This document shows positions 22,796 to 33,115 of a DNA stretch of 64,000 nucleotides, piece by piece (positions within the stretch are counted from its first letter, which is position 1; every line of letters starts with the position of its first letter). The notes under the pieces are model-generated. The model made no database searches. It saw only the letters and a list, made by a program, of their open reading frames with translations, and was not told where the DNA came from. A program made the position numbers and the translations under genes. The DNA is from Bipolaris cookei (Eukaryota > Ascomycota > Dothideomycetes > Pleosporales > Pleosporaceae), in the NCBI GenBank assembly GCA_002286855.1, contig NRSV01000004.1:649213-713212 (forward strand), in the 5' to 3' direction.

Positions 22796-24247
22796 ATGTC
22801 ACCCTCAACACCCTCAAACATAAGCATAGACATCAACAGCCATCCAGCCTTCTCGCGCATACCACCATGGGTCAAAGCAAAGTTGCGTCCGATTGCGATC
22901 TCAAAGATACACCAAGTATACGAATGGGTTGAGACCGAGTGTATACCAGCAGAGCGCATATACAAAGCCCAACTCAGCGCAAGCAAGACAAGATGGGAGA
23001 CTCCAGCCATCATCCACGAGCTGCGGAAAAAGGCCAAGGCCCAAGGAATATGGAATCTATTCCTACCAAACCACTTCGTTGAAAGTCCCGGGTTAACGAG
23101 TCTGGAGTATTCATGCTGCGCAGAGATAATGGGAAGAGTGTACTGGGCAGCACAGGTAAACCCAACCTCCCCGAATTCACACATACCGAGTAACAAATCA
23201 CACTTCTGACTTCCCAAATAGACCATGAATTGCCACGCCCCGGAAACCGGTAACATCGAACTTCTCGCAAAGTACTGCACCCCGTCTCAAAAAGAAAAAT
23301 GGCTCCACCCCCTCATGAACGGCCACATGTCCTCCGCCTACAGCATGACGGAACCCAACGTCGCTTCCTCAGACGCAACCCAAGTCGGCTTAAAAATGGA
23401 AATCACAGACAAAGAAGTCATCATCAATGGCCGCAAGCTCTATGGCAACTGCCAATACAACCCAGAAATGCAACTCTTCATTCTGATGGGCTGCTCCGAC
23501 CCCTCCAACCCTAATCCCTGGAACAGACACACAACACTTGTCGTACCTGCTAACTCCCCCGGGCTCCGACAGATCAGGAATCTAAGCATAATGGGCTACG
23601 ACTGGGCGCCCGAAGGCCACGGCGAATATGTATACGACAACGTGCGGGTGCCGCTCGAAAACATCATTTTAGGTCCCGGCCGCGCCTTCGAGATCGCTCA
23701 AGGGCGACTGGGACCCGGTCGTATACACCACTGCATGCGGCTCATAGGCCAAGCTGAACGCGCCTTCGAACTCGCGCTCGTGCGATGCATGGAGCCGTGC
23801 AAGAAGCCGCAGGGCAAGTTCATCGGCGAGTTCGACAGCAATATCGAGCGGATAGCGAATATGCGCATGACGATCGATGCGATGCGGCTGGTCGTTCTCA
23901 ACGCAGCGGACACCATGGATCTGCAGGGTAACAAGGCGGGCAAATATGCGATTGCGCATAGTAAAATTATGGTGCCGAATGCGTTGCTTGAAGTTATTGA
24001 TGATGCGATGCAAATGTATGGTGGGCAGGGGCTCACGCAGCATACGCCTTTGCCTGAGATTTGGACTTATGCGCGGTTTGTGAGGGTTGCGGATGGGCCG
24101 GATTCCGTGCATAGACATCAGATTGGGCGGGATCAGATGAAGACGGTGCAGGGGTTTAGGGATAAGGCGAAGGGGTATACGGAGAGGTACAGGGAGTTGT
24201 GTAAGAAGTGGGGGTTGGAGCCGGAGGAGTTTGAGGGGATACTGTAG
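22796..24247 (+). CDS. Acyl-CoA dehydrogenase (ACAD10/11-like), 461 aa
   Basis: FAD enzyme that introduces the alpha,beta double bond into an acyl-CoA, the first step of beta-oxidation. Two exons: 22796-23155 and 23222-24247, with a 66-nt intron; frame closes. Motifs seen are MNCHAPETGN, AYSMTEPNVASSDAT (the AMTEP-type flavin/substrate segment), the middle beta domain (FILMGCSD) and a long helical C-terminal domain with RRIHH-like and DDAMQMYGGQGL segments, the latter typical of the ACAD fold near the catalytic-base region. The charged C-terminal tail (RELCKKWGLEPEEFEGIL) is not a PTS1. Length agrees with the fungal ACAD11-like group. Together with the acyl-CoA synthetase it forms the entry into beta-oxidation for this cluster. 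Confidence 0.93.
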
Positions 24248-24459
24248 AAGACACTTCTTCCCTTTATGTTGGTGAGACGATATTGAACAGGTACATCACT
24301 CATATCTTGTGCAAGTAGCAAGAAGACAGTAAGGTATATAAGAATAATGCAATACTATCGTTTCTTCTAGTTATTGAATGATAGGAAAAGGGTATCATAT
24401 CCAAAACCTAAAATGGTAATTCATGTTGGCGTCATCCACACATGCCCCAGTTTCGTTAT

Positions 24460-26547
24460 TCATACTGCGATGGGCGGCGACCCAAAGCTTAGATTATCTT
24501 CATCGTCAAAAAAGGATGCCGCTTCTTGAGTCGACATGATAAAGTCGTCAAATGAGGTATTCGTTGCTGTCATAGCAGCTGGTTCCGAGGCCAGACTCGG
24601 GTGCGATTCGACCGCGCATTGCTTCTTCGCTGGCGGTGCATGTGTCTTGGATGGCGCTGTAGTGGCTCTCCGCTTTGCATTAGTCACAGACATTGACTTC
24701 GGCAGCTGTGAGGCTCTGAGCTTTGCAAGCTCAATGTCAAGACCTGTCGCAAAAGGTCCTGGATTCCAACATTTTCCAGCTATTTTCTTATTAGATATCG
24801 GAGGTCTGCTACTGTTCGTGACCGCAGACGAATGTGCTGGCGTATGTGTCGATGTCATTATAGGGTCGCACTTCAATGACACAACTAATGGCTCCACTCG
24901 TGGTGCGACAGGTGCAACTTGAGTCGTCTTGTGGGTTTGTGGAGAAGGTGCCTTCTCTGGAAGTGCTGTTGGTATAGTTTTTGACGGCATAGGAGTCGTT
25001 TGGAGTTTTGGTTCATTAAAGACACTACGAACAGGCTCGTCATCCAGATCGTCGAGGGAAAAGTTTAGGTCTTGGGTGGACATTGGGGGAAGATCGTCAA
25101 CCATGGAAAGCGAAGTAGAAATAAAAGTAGTGTTGGTTCTGATGACTTTGGGTTCTGCTTCGGAGGCGATTTCACGCGAAATTTGCGTACTGCTTTCAAA
25201 GAAGTCGTCCCAAAAATCAGTTGGTGCCAGTGATACAGATGTCTTTGAGGATGTTTCTGCAGCTATTGTTGTATTCAAAATGTTGGACAAGGTTGATTTT
25301 GACGCTGGAAGACCGGGAAGCTTGAAGTCTAGATTCAGATTTACTTGAGGCTTTGCCCGTGGCCCTGGCGGTGTCGTTTTTCGATATAAGATAGGAGGCG
25401 GTATTCGACTTGGGATGGAAGGTAGTTTGAACCCAGCTTGCGGTGTCTTTTGTGGCGGTTGAGATGACGTATAATTGATGGCGACGCAAATGGGAAACTG
25501 TGTGCGTTGAAATGGGTATTGGTCCAAGTTCCTGTATTTTGCGCAGAAGGTAACCCGGGTAAGGAATGTCTTTGTGCCTTTTAGCCGTCCATCCAAGACC
25601 AAACATTCCAGCCGGTCATTCTCAGATCGCAAAATACGAAGATGTTGACTCCTTGATAGCTGGCTACTCGTATATAAGTCTCTAAGCAGAGTAACAACAC
25701 AACCAACTTTAAGACGTAGGCGATGCGGTGGTAGTCCAATAGGATTCAGTTTATGCAATAGCCCTGGAGCCGGGTCCCATTCAGGGGTCTTCAAAGAGAC
25801 ATCCTGGGAGAGGAACTCTATCGGAGGCCCAGCCAGTTTATCCAAAAAAGCCTCTACTGTTTTATTTATAGGCCCGTGGATTCGGGTGAGATCGAGGTCC
25901 TCTTTGACAGGACTAGGCTTTGGTGTAATCGAGGCGAGTGGCGGGCCTGACGTGACTTGAGCGGCAGGTGCTGGTGGTGGCGGTATGTTCGCATGGGTTT
26001 CCTCAGCTGAATCTGACATAACTAGATTGTGTGCTTCCAAAAGAGAGTCATCGTCCAAGTCATCGTCCGCCCATTGTTCGCCCAATGAAGCATTCGACTG
26101 AGGCAGGTCAAGGTCCTTATCCTCGTCTTCCTCGTCGTCATCCCATGGCTCCTTTTCCAGATTGGAAACCGCCTCCTCTAACTTTTTTGTGATTTCCAAC
26201 TCCTTTCTGCGTTTTTCGTCATCGTTTCTTTTCTTATTCAACCCAAGAAAAGCTTCCATCCCATTTTTTAGCTGCGCCTGAGTGTGGCTGTATCCAATCA
26301 GCTGTGTCGCCAATCCAACCCCAAGCTGCTTTCTGGCTGCGGCTTCTTTTGCTTCTTTCTGCGCGCGCTTCTTTTTCGCAGCTTTACGGCGCTCTTCGGC
26401 CTCTCGCGCATATATAGCCCGCTTGTTCAACTCCAACTCGCGCTCCAGCTGCTTCCTTTGCCGCTCACTGAGGACTGAGTCATTTTTTCGATGCTGTCGC
26501 TTGACTTCGGTAGAGGTTTGCGCGATTCTATGCGGGGTTGGTGTCAT
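24460..26547 (-). CDS. Hypothetical 695-aa protein with Pif1-2B-like segment
   Basis: Single long exon. Residues about 15-75 form a strongly charged coiled coil (ELELNKRAIYAREAEERRK), followed by an acidic region and long low-complexity linkers rich in S, T and P. In the middle, a segment including LHKLNPIGLPPHRLRLKVGC, then VTLLRDL and FQRTQFPICVAIN, resembles the 2B/SH3-like region of Pif1 helicases, especially those of Helitron transposons (pattern L-x-P-x-G-x-PPH-x-L-x-LK-x-G and FPFKRxQFP). No Walker A or other ATPase motif is present, so it cannot be a helicase itself. It sits in the middle of the catabolic gene set but has no obvious metabolic role. It could be a conserved DNA-repair or chromatin protein, or a domesticated transposon piece; the similarity was judged by eye. 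Confidence 0.75.
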   Translation of the reverse strand: MTPTPHRIAQTSTEVKRQHRKNDSVLSERQRKQLERELELNKRAIYAREAEERRKAAKKKRAQKEAKEAAARKQLGVGLATQLIGYSHTQAQLKNGMEAFLGLNKKRNDDEKRRKELEITKKLEEAVSNLEKEPWDDDEEDEDKDLDLPQSNASLGEQWADDDLDDDSLLEAHNLVMSDSAEETHANIPPPPAPAAQVTSGPPLASITPKPSPVKEDLDLTRIHGPINKTVEAFLDKLAGPPIEFLSQDVSLKTPEWDPAPGLLHKLNPIGLPPHRLRLKVGCVVTLLRDLYTSSQLSRSQHLRILRSENDRLECLVLDGRLKGTKTFLTRVTFCAKYRNLDQYPFQRTQFPICVAINYTSSQPPQKTPQAGFKLPSIPSRIPPPILYRKTTPPGPRAKPQVNLNLDFKLPGLPASKSTLSNILNTTIAAETSSKTSVSLAPTDFWDDFFESSTQISREIASEAEPKVIRTNTTFISTSLSMVDDLPPMSTQDLNFSLDDLDDEPVRSVFNEPKLQTTPMPSKTIPTALPEKAPSPQTHKTTQVAPVAPRVEPLVVSLKCDPIMTSTHTPAHSSAVTNSSRPPISNKKIAGKCWNPGPFATGLDIELAKLRASQLPKSMSVTNAKRRATTAPSKTHAPPAKKQCAVESHPSLASEPAAMTATNTSFDDFIMSTQEAASFFDDEDNLSFGSPPIAV

Positions 26548-27360
26548 TATGGGGTGCGCATCGCGTTGATGAGGGGGATGTGGGTAAGGGCGTGGGGAAT
26601 GTGGGCGTGGATGTTTTGCATAGCCGCGCTAGCGACACGAAGTCACGTGCATTATCGATGGTCATATCGGCAACCAACAATCCCTTTTTGTCATCTTCCC
26701 AAGCATTTCCCGATGAAAATCTTACTGAAACACTGAGATCAGTATTGGCCAAACAGTTGTGCGTAGTGCTGGAACCACTATCTAGTCGAAACTGCTGTAC
26801 CACACCACTGCATGGTAGACAATGCCAACTTCAATTCATTCTGATAAATTGCTGCTTTCAAACCTACGTGGCTTAGGCATAGCCGCAAATAGACAAAAGC
26901 CGAAGCACCACAGTAGTACCACACAAAGAAAAACAACCCCCCACATGTAAATAACAGGATAGAACGGCCTACGGCCAAAGTCTTACATAGCCCCGAGCTG
27001 CATATAGACTCTAATGGAATAATGATAATAATGATAATAATGATAATATTAACCTAGGTGGCTTTGGTAATGCGGCAGACCAAGCTCATTCAAGCTCACA
27101 ATCATCGGGAAAAGAATATCCGACCTTCCCCAGAGCCCACCTACCCCGCGAGAGTGGCATCGCGCGGCATCGCGCACCACCCTCCTTCAGGGATACGGAC
27201 ATACGAACAACTTTCCGAGTTGCAGCTTGTTTGATGCTAGTCCCAATACAATAGCGGGGACGTAGTGAAGACAGCTGGAGAAACGATCGCCTGTACACGT
27301 ATTGAATTCAATACTTGTACAAAAGCGCGTGATTTGCAACTTTACACCAATCTTGTTGCC
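26548..27360. other. Intergenic between divergent genes
   Basis: About 0.8 kb between the start of the Pif1-2B-like gene and the start of an SDR. No gene is seen. It contains a short tandem repeat, listed separately. Confidence 0.4.
27021..27047 (+). repeat. Short tandem repeat, three copies of a 9-bp unit
   Basis: The unit AATGATAAT occurs three times without interruption, in an AT-rich stretch upstream of the SDR gene. It is a simple microsatellite. Confidence 0.85.
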
Positions 27361-28213
27361 ATGTCATTCGTCTTGAAGGGAGTTGCATACATTACTGGTG
27401 CTGGTTCTGGTATGCCCAACAGACTGATGCGTTAAACCTTGTAGTTCTTGTGGCTAACACGATCAAGGCATCGGACAGCACACTGCATATGCTCTTGCAA
27501 GGCAGGGAGTACGCTCATTCGCCCTTGTCGACCGCAACCCCGTATCAAAGACAGTAGGCGAATTAAACAAAATATCGCCTGATATCTTGACGAAGGAATT
27601 CGAGCTGGATGTTACCGACGAAAAAGCTGTTGATGATAGTATAGAAAAGACTGTCAAAGAATTCGGTAGATTAGATTACACGGTCAACAATGCGGGCATC
27701 GGCGGCATGGTTAAAACATCGGATCAAATACCAAGGGACGACTTCGAGAAGATCATGTCTGTCAATACGATTGCTGTATGGCAATGCCAGCGCGCGCAGA
27801 TCCGGCAGATGTTGAAGCAAGACAAATTGTCAGACTCTTATCGCTCCTATCGGGGGTCCATCGTCAATGTAGCGTCCATGTACGGTGTGGTAGCACCACC
27901 GCTTAATGTCCCGGCTACAGCATACGCTACAAGCAAACATGCAGTTGTCGGTCTTACCAAATCTGATGCACTCGCATTTGCCCACAAAGGCATCAGAATC
28001 AATGCTATATCCCCTGGCTATGTGTTGACACCACTGGTCCAGGAGACCATGAGCAAAGGTGACATGATAGAGCAAGAGAGGTTGAAGGTTCCAATTCATC
28101 GCTATTCAGAAATGGAAGAGATAGGTGATTGCATTGCGTTTCTGCATTCCGATGCGGCTAGTTACATGATTGGAGCCAACTTAGTTGCAGACGGCGGATA
28201 CACAGTCGTATAG
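27361..28213 (+). CDS. Short-chain dehydrogenase/reductase, 264 aa
   Basis: Two exons: 27361-27409 and 27468-28213, with a 58-nt intron that splits the cofactor loop TGAGSGIGQHTA, a common intron position in fungal SDRs. Further motifs are NNAG (VNNAGIGG), NVASMYG with the catalytic serine, YATSKHA (Y-x3-K) and the ISPGYVLTPL segment. It ends GGYTVV, so no peroxisomal signal. Length is classical SDR. It lies head-to-tail with BVMO 2 (starts 1.5 kb apart), which suggests it makes or consumes the ketone or alcohol partner of that enzyme. Confidence 0.92.
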
Positions 28214-28827
28214 AGAATGGTGCAAGCGCATTCCTCCAGTCCTTCGCCGACCATTCAATCATACAATATCATATCTTCTGCATGTTTACAAAAGTTTTTA
28301 CCGATAACGTTCACCAAAGTCGGGGTCATCTCGGTAGACTTGGTTTCTCCGCCCCAACTGTAACTGCTAGCTCCACTCCACTTGGAGATTTACATTTGAC
28401 ACCATATCCCGACAAATCTATGGTGCTGACTATCCAGGGCTCCATGAATCAGCGACTGATATTAGGTCCAGCTTTCAAGGGTCAGTTTTCGAGTCGACGT
28501 GTCATGCAACGATAACCTGGCTACAAAAATCGTTTGCCACGTCATGCTCTAGGGTGTTACTTGCGTCTCTCCTCATTACGAGTCATCCACACTAAGTGAT
28601 GTCCCGGTATGAATTCAAATGCACTTAGCCGAACCCCAGATTCTGATGCATGACTAGCCTGACTCGAATTGTGGAGCGATCGATCGCATGCCTGACTCTT
28701 TGAGAGCAGGACATTGCAGTCCTGTCAAAACAATATAGTTTAAGACCTGTATATTTCCGGTCGTAGCCGTTGATTATCTTGTTTTTCCTCAAAGTTCCTC
28801 TGTCTAGTCATATAACCCCTTCACAAA
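28214..28827. other. Promoter region of Baeyer-Villiger monooxygenase 2
   Basis: No gene seen. It contains scattered TCGG/CCGA half-sites (for example TCGG near 28331) that are not arranged symmetrically. Confidence 0.35.
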
Positions 28828-30780
28828 ATGGTAGACGGATTTATCATCCCATCATCAGCCAGTCCAGAATCGGATGCTCGATATCGATTACAAGGACCAA
28901 TTCACGCGCAGCGCCATGTCCGCGTTATATGTATCGGTGCCGGCGCTTCAGGCCTCCTGATGGCATACAAATTGCAAAGACATTTTTCCAACTACAGTCT
29001 CCAGATCTACGAGAAGAATCCTGAAGTGTCCGGCACTTGGTATGAAAATCGATATCCGGGGTAAGTACTGGCTAAGATTTTGGGTACGGGGACGATGCTA
29101 CTCTGGCCCCACAACTAACCCTTACCAACCCATCTATAGCAAAGCAAGGCGATTACTAATTTGCACTTGCAGATGCGCATGTGACGTACCTTCTCACAAC
29201 TATACGTGGTCTTTCTTTCCGAAGCTTGACTGGTCGGCTGTTTACGCCAGTTCCAAAGAGATATACACATACTTCAATGACTTTGCATTAAAGTTCGGAC
29301 TCCAAAAATATGTCAAGACCCAACACCAGATTATTGGTGCAGAATGGAACCACCAGAAAGGAGGTTACAATGTACAAGTCAAAAACCTCGAGACTGGCCG
29401 GGTTGTGAATGACCACTGTGATATCTTAGTGAATGCTGGAGGCATTCTGAACAACTGGCAATGGCCCGCAATACCAGGCCTGGAAAAATACAAAGGCACA
29501 CTACTGCACACCGCGAATTGGGATGAGAGCATTGTCCTGAGAGGCAAGAACGTTGGTCTTATTGGAAATGGGTGAGTCTTCTTTACTTTGCAATACCTAG
29601 CATACGTTAACTCCATCAAAGCTCTTCCGGTATCCAAGTTCTTCCAACAATCCAGCCATATGTAAAGAAATTGACAACATTCATTCGCGAGCCAGCTTGG
29701 GTTTCTCCTGTCCAGGGTCTTGAGCAACATGTCTTCTCTGACAATGAAAAGCTAGCATTTGCTACACAACCCGGAGACTTGTGCGAATACCGCAAGGATG
29801 TCGAGCGAGGCCTCAACGGTCAATTTGGTGTCTTCCTCAAAAACACAAACATACATAATGAAACCGAAGCCTACTTCCGCCAGCAAATGTCGGAAAAGCT
29901 ACAGAACGAATACCTGAAGGAGCGCCTAATTCCAGATTGGCAAGCCGGCTGCAGACGATTAACACCTGGTGTTGGCTACCTTGAAGCCCTCGGCAAGCCA
30001 AACGTACAAACAGTGTACGGCGAGGTCAATGCAATAACCGAGCGCGGCTGTCTTTGCGACGACGGAAACGAGTACCCCATCGACGTGCTCATCTGCGCCA
30101 CCGGCTTCAACACATCCTTCAAGCCGCGCTTCCCCGTCATAAACCCCTCCGGAACCAACCTCCAAGACGCCTGGGCCAAAGAACCACGCTCCTACTTCGG
30201 TCTCGCCGCCGCTGACTTCCCGAACTACCTAATCTTCCTGGGGCCCAACTGCCCCATCGGCAACGGACCAGTCCTAAGCGCCATCGAAGCCCAAGCCGAC
30301 TACATGTGCAAGCTCATCGACCGCTTCCAAACACACAACATATCTTCCTTCGCACCAAAAGCAGAAGCAATCAACGATTTTATCGCCTTCAAAGACGAAT
30401 TCATGAAGAAAACAGTATGGAACGATCCCTGTCGCTCATGGTACAAATCGCTTGGTCCCGACGGCCCCGTTACCGCGCTCTGGCCAGGTTCAACGCTACA
30501 CTATATCGAGGCGCTAATGGAACTGCGTATGGATGATTGGGACGTCAGGTATACAGGCAACAGGTTTAGTTGGCTGGGCAATGGGTATTCGCAGACGGAG
30601 ATTGATCCGACGGCTGATTGGGCGTTTTATATACGCGAGCAGGATGATGATGAGCCAATTTCGAGGTTGAAGAAACTGAGGATTTTAAATAAGAGTGGAA
30701 CGGTGGAGCCGACGGCTGGGGTTGATTTTACAGGAGCACGGGCGGCGGGGAGTACGACGGCGATAGAGGCGAAGTTGTGA
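28828..30780 (+). CDS. Baeyer-Villiger monooxygenase 2, 596 aa, C-terminal AKL
   Basis: Second enzyme of the same class, with exons 28828-29060, 29173-29571 and 29622-30780 (introns of 112 and 50 nt, all in frame). It has FAD motif GAGASG at residues 37-42, GTWYENRYPG then ACDVPSHNY across the first splice junction, a BVMO fingerprint with Y in place of the leading F (YKGTLLHTANWD), and the NADPH loop GNGSSG across the second junction. ATGF and LWPGSTLHYIEAL follow. The protein ends in AKL, a canonical PTS1, so peroxisomal location is likely. It resembles BVMO 1 in length and order of motifs but not in N-terminus or C-terminus, so the pair looks like old paralogues with different location or substrate rather than a recent duplication. 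Confidence 0.93.
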
Positions 30781-31324
30781 GGGGTGGGGGGTTGGAATGC
30801 ATGGAGTAAGGAGTAGGTGGGATTTTGTGTTTGTGTGATTTTCCAGTGGTGGTTTAGCAAGGTTTTCGTGGAATTGTGTATCAAGTAGTTATTCTAGTAG
30901 TTTCGAAGGATGTTTTTATATGACAACTAGCTCTTAATAACAAGTTAATTTGGTTCGCGCTACCTATGGCTAAGCATTTGATGGTGTACAGTTTCAATGG
31001 GCGTGTATAGTGCCTTTATGGGAAGGATCAGCGCCGGGTAGCAGCTGTACTATCTGGCACGATTCCAACAGGTGGAGATGAACGCTTTGGGCGATATATC
31101 TGATACTTTGTGATTCTTCAGATGTTTCCGGATATACCATCGATATATCATTGGACCGTGAACCCTTAAGATGCCCCCTACGTAACTCGAGGCCCCGTCT
31201 ATAGAAGAATAGTTGCTCGATCCTCCATAGGCGTTCAAGTCCATCCTCACCTTCCAACCTCGGTCTTTCCCCCATCATGAAAGAGAAACCCCGAAACGCA
31301 CCAGCTCCACCTCATCCTACCAAC
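30781..31324. other. Intergenic, right border of catabolic gene set
   Basis: Convergent 3' ends of BVMO 2 and the secreted protein gene. No gene or repeat was seen. Confidence 0.4.
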
Positions 31325-33115
31325 CTACTGCCTCAAATCCATATTAAACCAGCACATATCTGGAAAATCAGGATGACACTTACTAACGGTGCCATGATTA
31401 CACTTGTAATCCGTCACCGTCTCGGTATGCCACTTCGTAATCCTCAGCGTCGTCGTCACCGTCGCCGTCTCACTCGTCACCAACACTTCCAACCTCGGCA
31501 TGGTTCTCGCAATGGTAGGCAGCGCGGTTATGGTTTCCAGGCTTGGGGCGATGCTAATTTGGGGACGCCTGATGCCTGCGGCTAGCTGCGCCAGACTGAG
31601 GCGTGCGGGCATGAGTTCGCCGGGCCGGGAGTGTACGCTGGCGATGACGGTACGGGTGGGGTAGTATTCGAGCAAAGGGTGTGTGCTGAAGTAGGCGAGA
31701 CGGAAGGGTGGTTGCTTCACGAAGGTGGTGGGGAGGGGGGTGAAGCTGGGGAGAGTGGGTGTGGATGCGTTTGTAGGTGGTGCCTCTTGAGTATCGAGGC
31801 TGTGTGTGGGTTGCGGTTCTTCGTCTTGAGGGATCGCGGTAGCTATGGGAGATGGTTGAGAATCTCCGGGATCGGCAGTAGCAGTTTCGAATGTGGCATT
31901 TTCGATCCTGAGACTTGGGTGTGATGCCATTCGATGCCCAGAATATACACTTGTAGACAATACAGGAGGCAGTGAACTTGTCGACTTGTGCATGGTCACA
32001 GCTACTTCTTTCTTTCTCTTTGTCAACTGAACTCTTGGCTCTGAGTCTTTCAGCGATCTCCCATTCAAGTAGCTGTATGGTACTGTTCCAAAGTCTTTAA
32101 GCACCTTTGACATCGACGCTATCGCGCTTTGTGCGGCATCTTTGACTTTACCACCGATAGGCGTTGCAAACTCCAGGGATTTAATAGAAAGCTCGGCAAA
32201 CATTCCAATCATAGCGGTCGCATTCTCGGTCTCATGCCATTGTGCGAGATTGATTTTCACGTCTCTGTGCGGGAGTCGCGTCAAAGCATTGCAGCTCAGC
32301 TTGTTGAATTCCCTTAGTGATTTCGACGTATTAGGCTGGCGAGTTCCGGTCGAGACAAACTGCGTTGTTTGAGATGTCAAGTCGCTCAAGAGACGCCCAT
32401 AAGTTCTCTCCAGATTTTTAGAGCGGTCGATGTATCGGAGGCGTGCTTCCAATTGAGATACGAATTGAGCTGTGTCCGTTCCATGAGTACCCAAGCCAGT
32501 CAAAAGCGCGTTCGTGAGTTTATTGAACCCCGCATTGAGTGCAACATGCAGTTTTCGTTGATCAATTTTACCCTTCTTCTTCTTGTGCTTAACCATATCA
32601 GGGACTAGGACCTTGCAGACCGTTTTTGTAAATCCGACAATGAAGCCATTTCCGAAGATGTAGTTTGCGCCAAATTCGAGCACATCACTCGTCTGAGGAA
32701 CCTTTTTCATCTTGTTTACAGAGGAATCTATAATGTCTCTACAGACACGAGCTGAGTAGGTCAAGGTGTTGTTTTGTTGATGGCGGAGGAAATATTTTAC
32801 ATCATCCTCAGGAACCAAAAGGGCAGCCAGGTATTCGCCAGCTTTTTCTCCTGGCAACTTGCCGACGGGATTTATATCAGGCCAATGTCCATAGTCTAAG
32901 GGTTCGTATGCACCCAACAGCTCGACCAAGAGACTTTGTGCTGCCAGCCAGATAGCGGGGGTTTCTCCCAGAGGGGGATGCATCAACGATTTGTACTCGA
33001 TGCGCCAGTCGGGAAACGGTTCAAATAGACCCCAGTCATTATTCTCGGCGCTGACTTTGCCCAGGAGGGCGAAGAATTGAAGGATATTGCAGGCTAAGAG
33101 TATTATTCTCGTCAT
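31325..33115 (-). CDS. Secreted protein of unknown family, 596 aa
   Basis: Single exon. Residues 1-23 form a signal peptide (ILLACNILQFFALLGKVSA with a small residue at the likely cleavage site). The mature N-terminal half is helical with paired cysteines (for example ARVCRDIIDS and KTVCKVLV), and includes a glycine-rich hydrophobic segment (FGANYIFGNGFIVGF). The second half is a serine/threonine/proline-rich linker typical of heavily O-glycosylated or wall-associated proteins, ending in a short cysteine-containing tail (YKCNHGTVSKCHPDFPDMC). No domain was recognised. A GPI-attachment signal is not evident because the C-terminus is not hydrophobic. Confidence 0.75.
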   Translation of the reverse strand: MTRIILLACNILQFFALLGKVSAENNDWGLFEPFPDWRIEYKSLMHPPLGETPAIWLAAQSLLVELLGAYEPLDYGHWPDINPVGKLPGEKAGEYLAALLVPEDDVKYFLRHQQNNTLTYSARVCRDIIDSSVNKMKKVPQTSDVLEFGANYIFGNGFIVGFTKTVCKVLVPDMVKHKKKKGKIDQRKLHVALNAGFNKLTNALLTGLGTHGTDTAQFVSQLEARLRYIDRSKNLERTYGRLLSDLTSQTTQFVSTGTRQPNTSKSLREFNKLSCNALTRLPHRDVKINLAQWHETENATAMIGMFAELSIKSLEFATPIGGKVKDAAQSAIASMSKVLKDFGTVPYSYLNGRSLKDSEPRVQLTKRKKEVAVTMHKSTSSLPPVLSTSVYSGHRMASHPSLRIENATFETATADPGDSQPSPIATAIPQDEEPQPTHSLDTQEAPPTNASTPTLPSFTPLPTTFVKQPPFRLAYFSTHPLLEYYPTRTVIASVHSRPGELMPARLSLAQLAAGIRRPQISIAPSLETITALPTIARTMPRLEVLVTSETATVTTTLRITKWHTETVTDYKCNHGTVSKCHPDFPDMCWFNMDLRQ

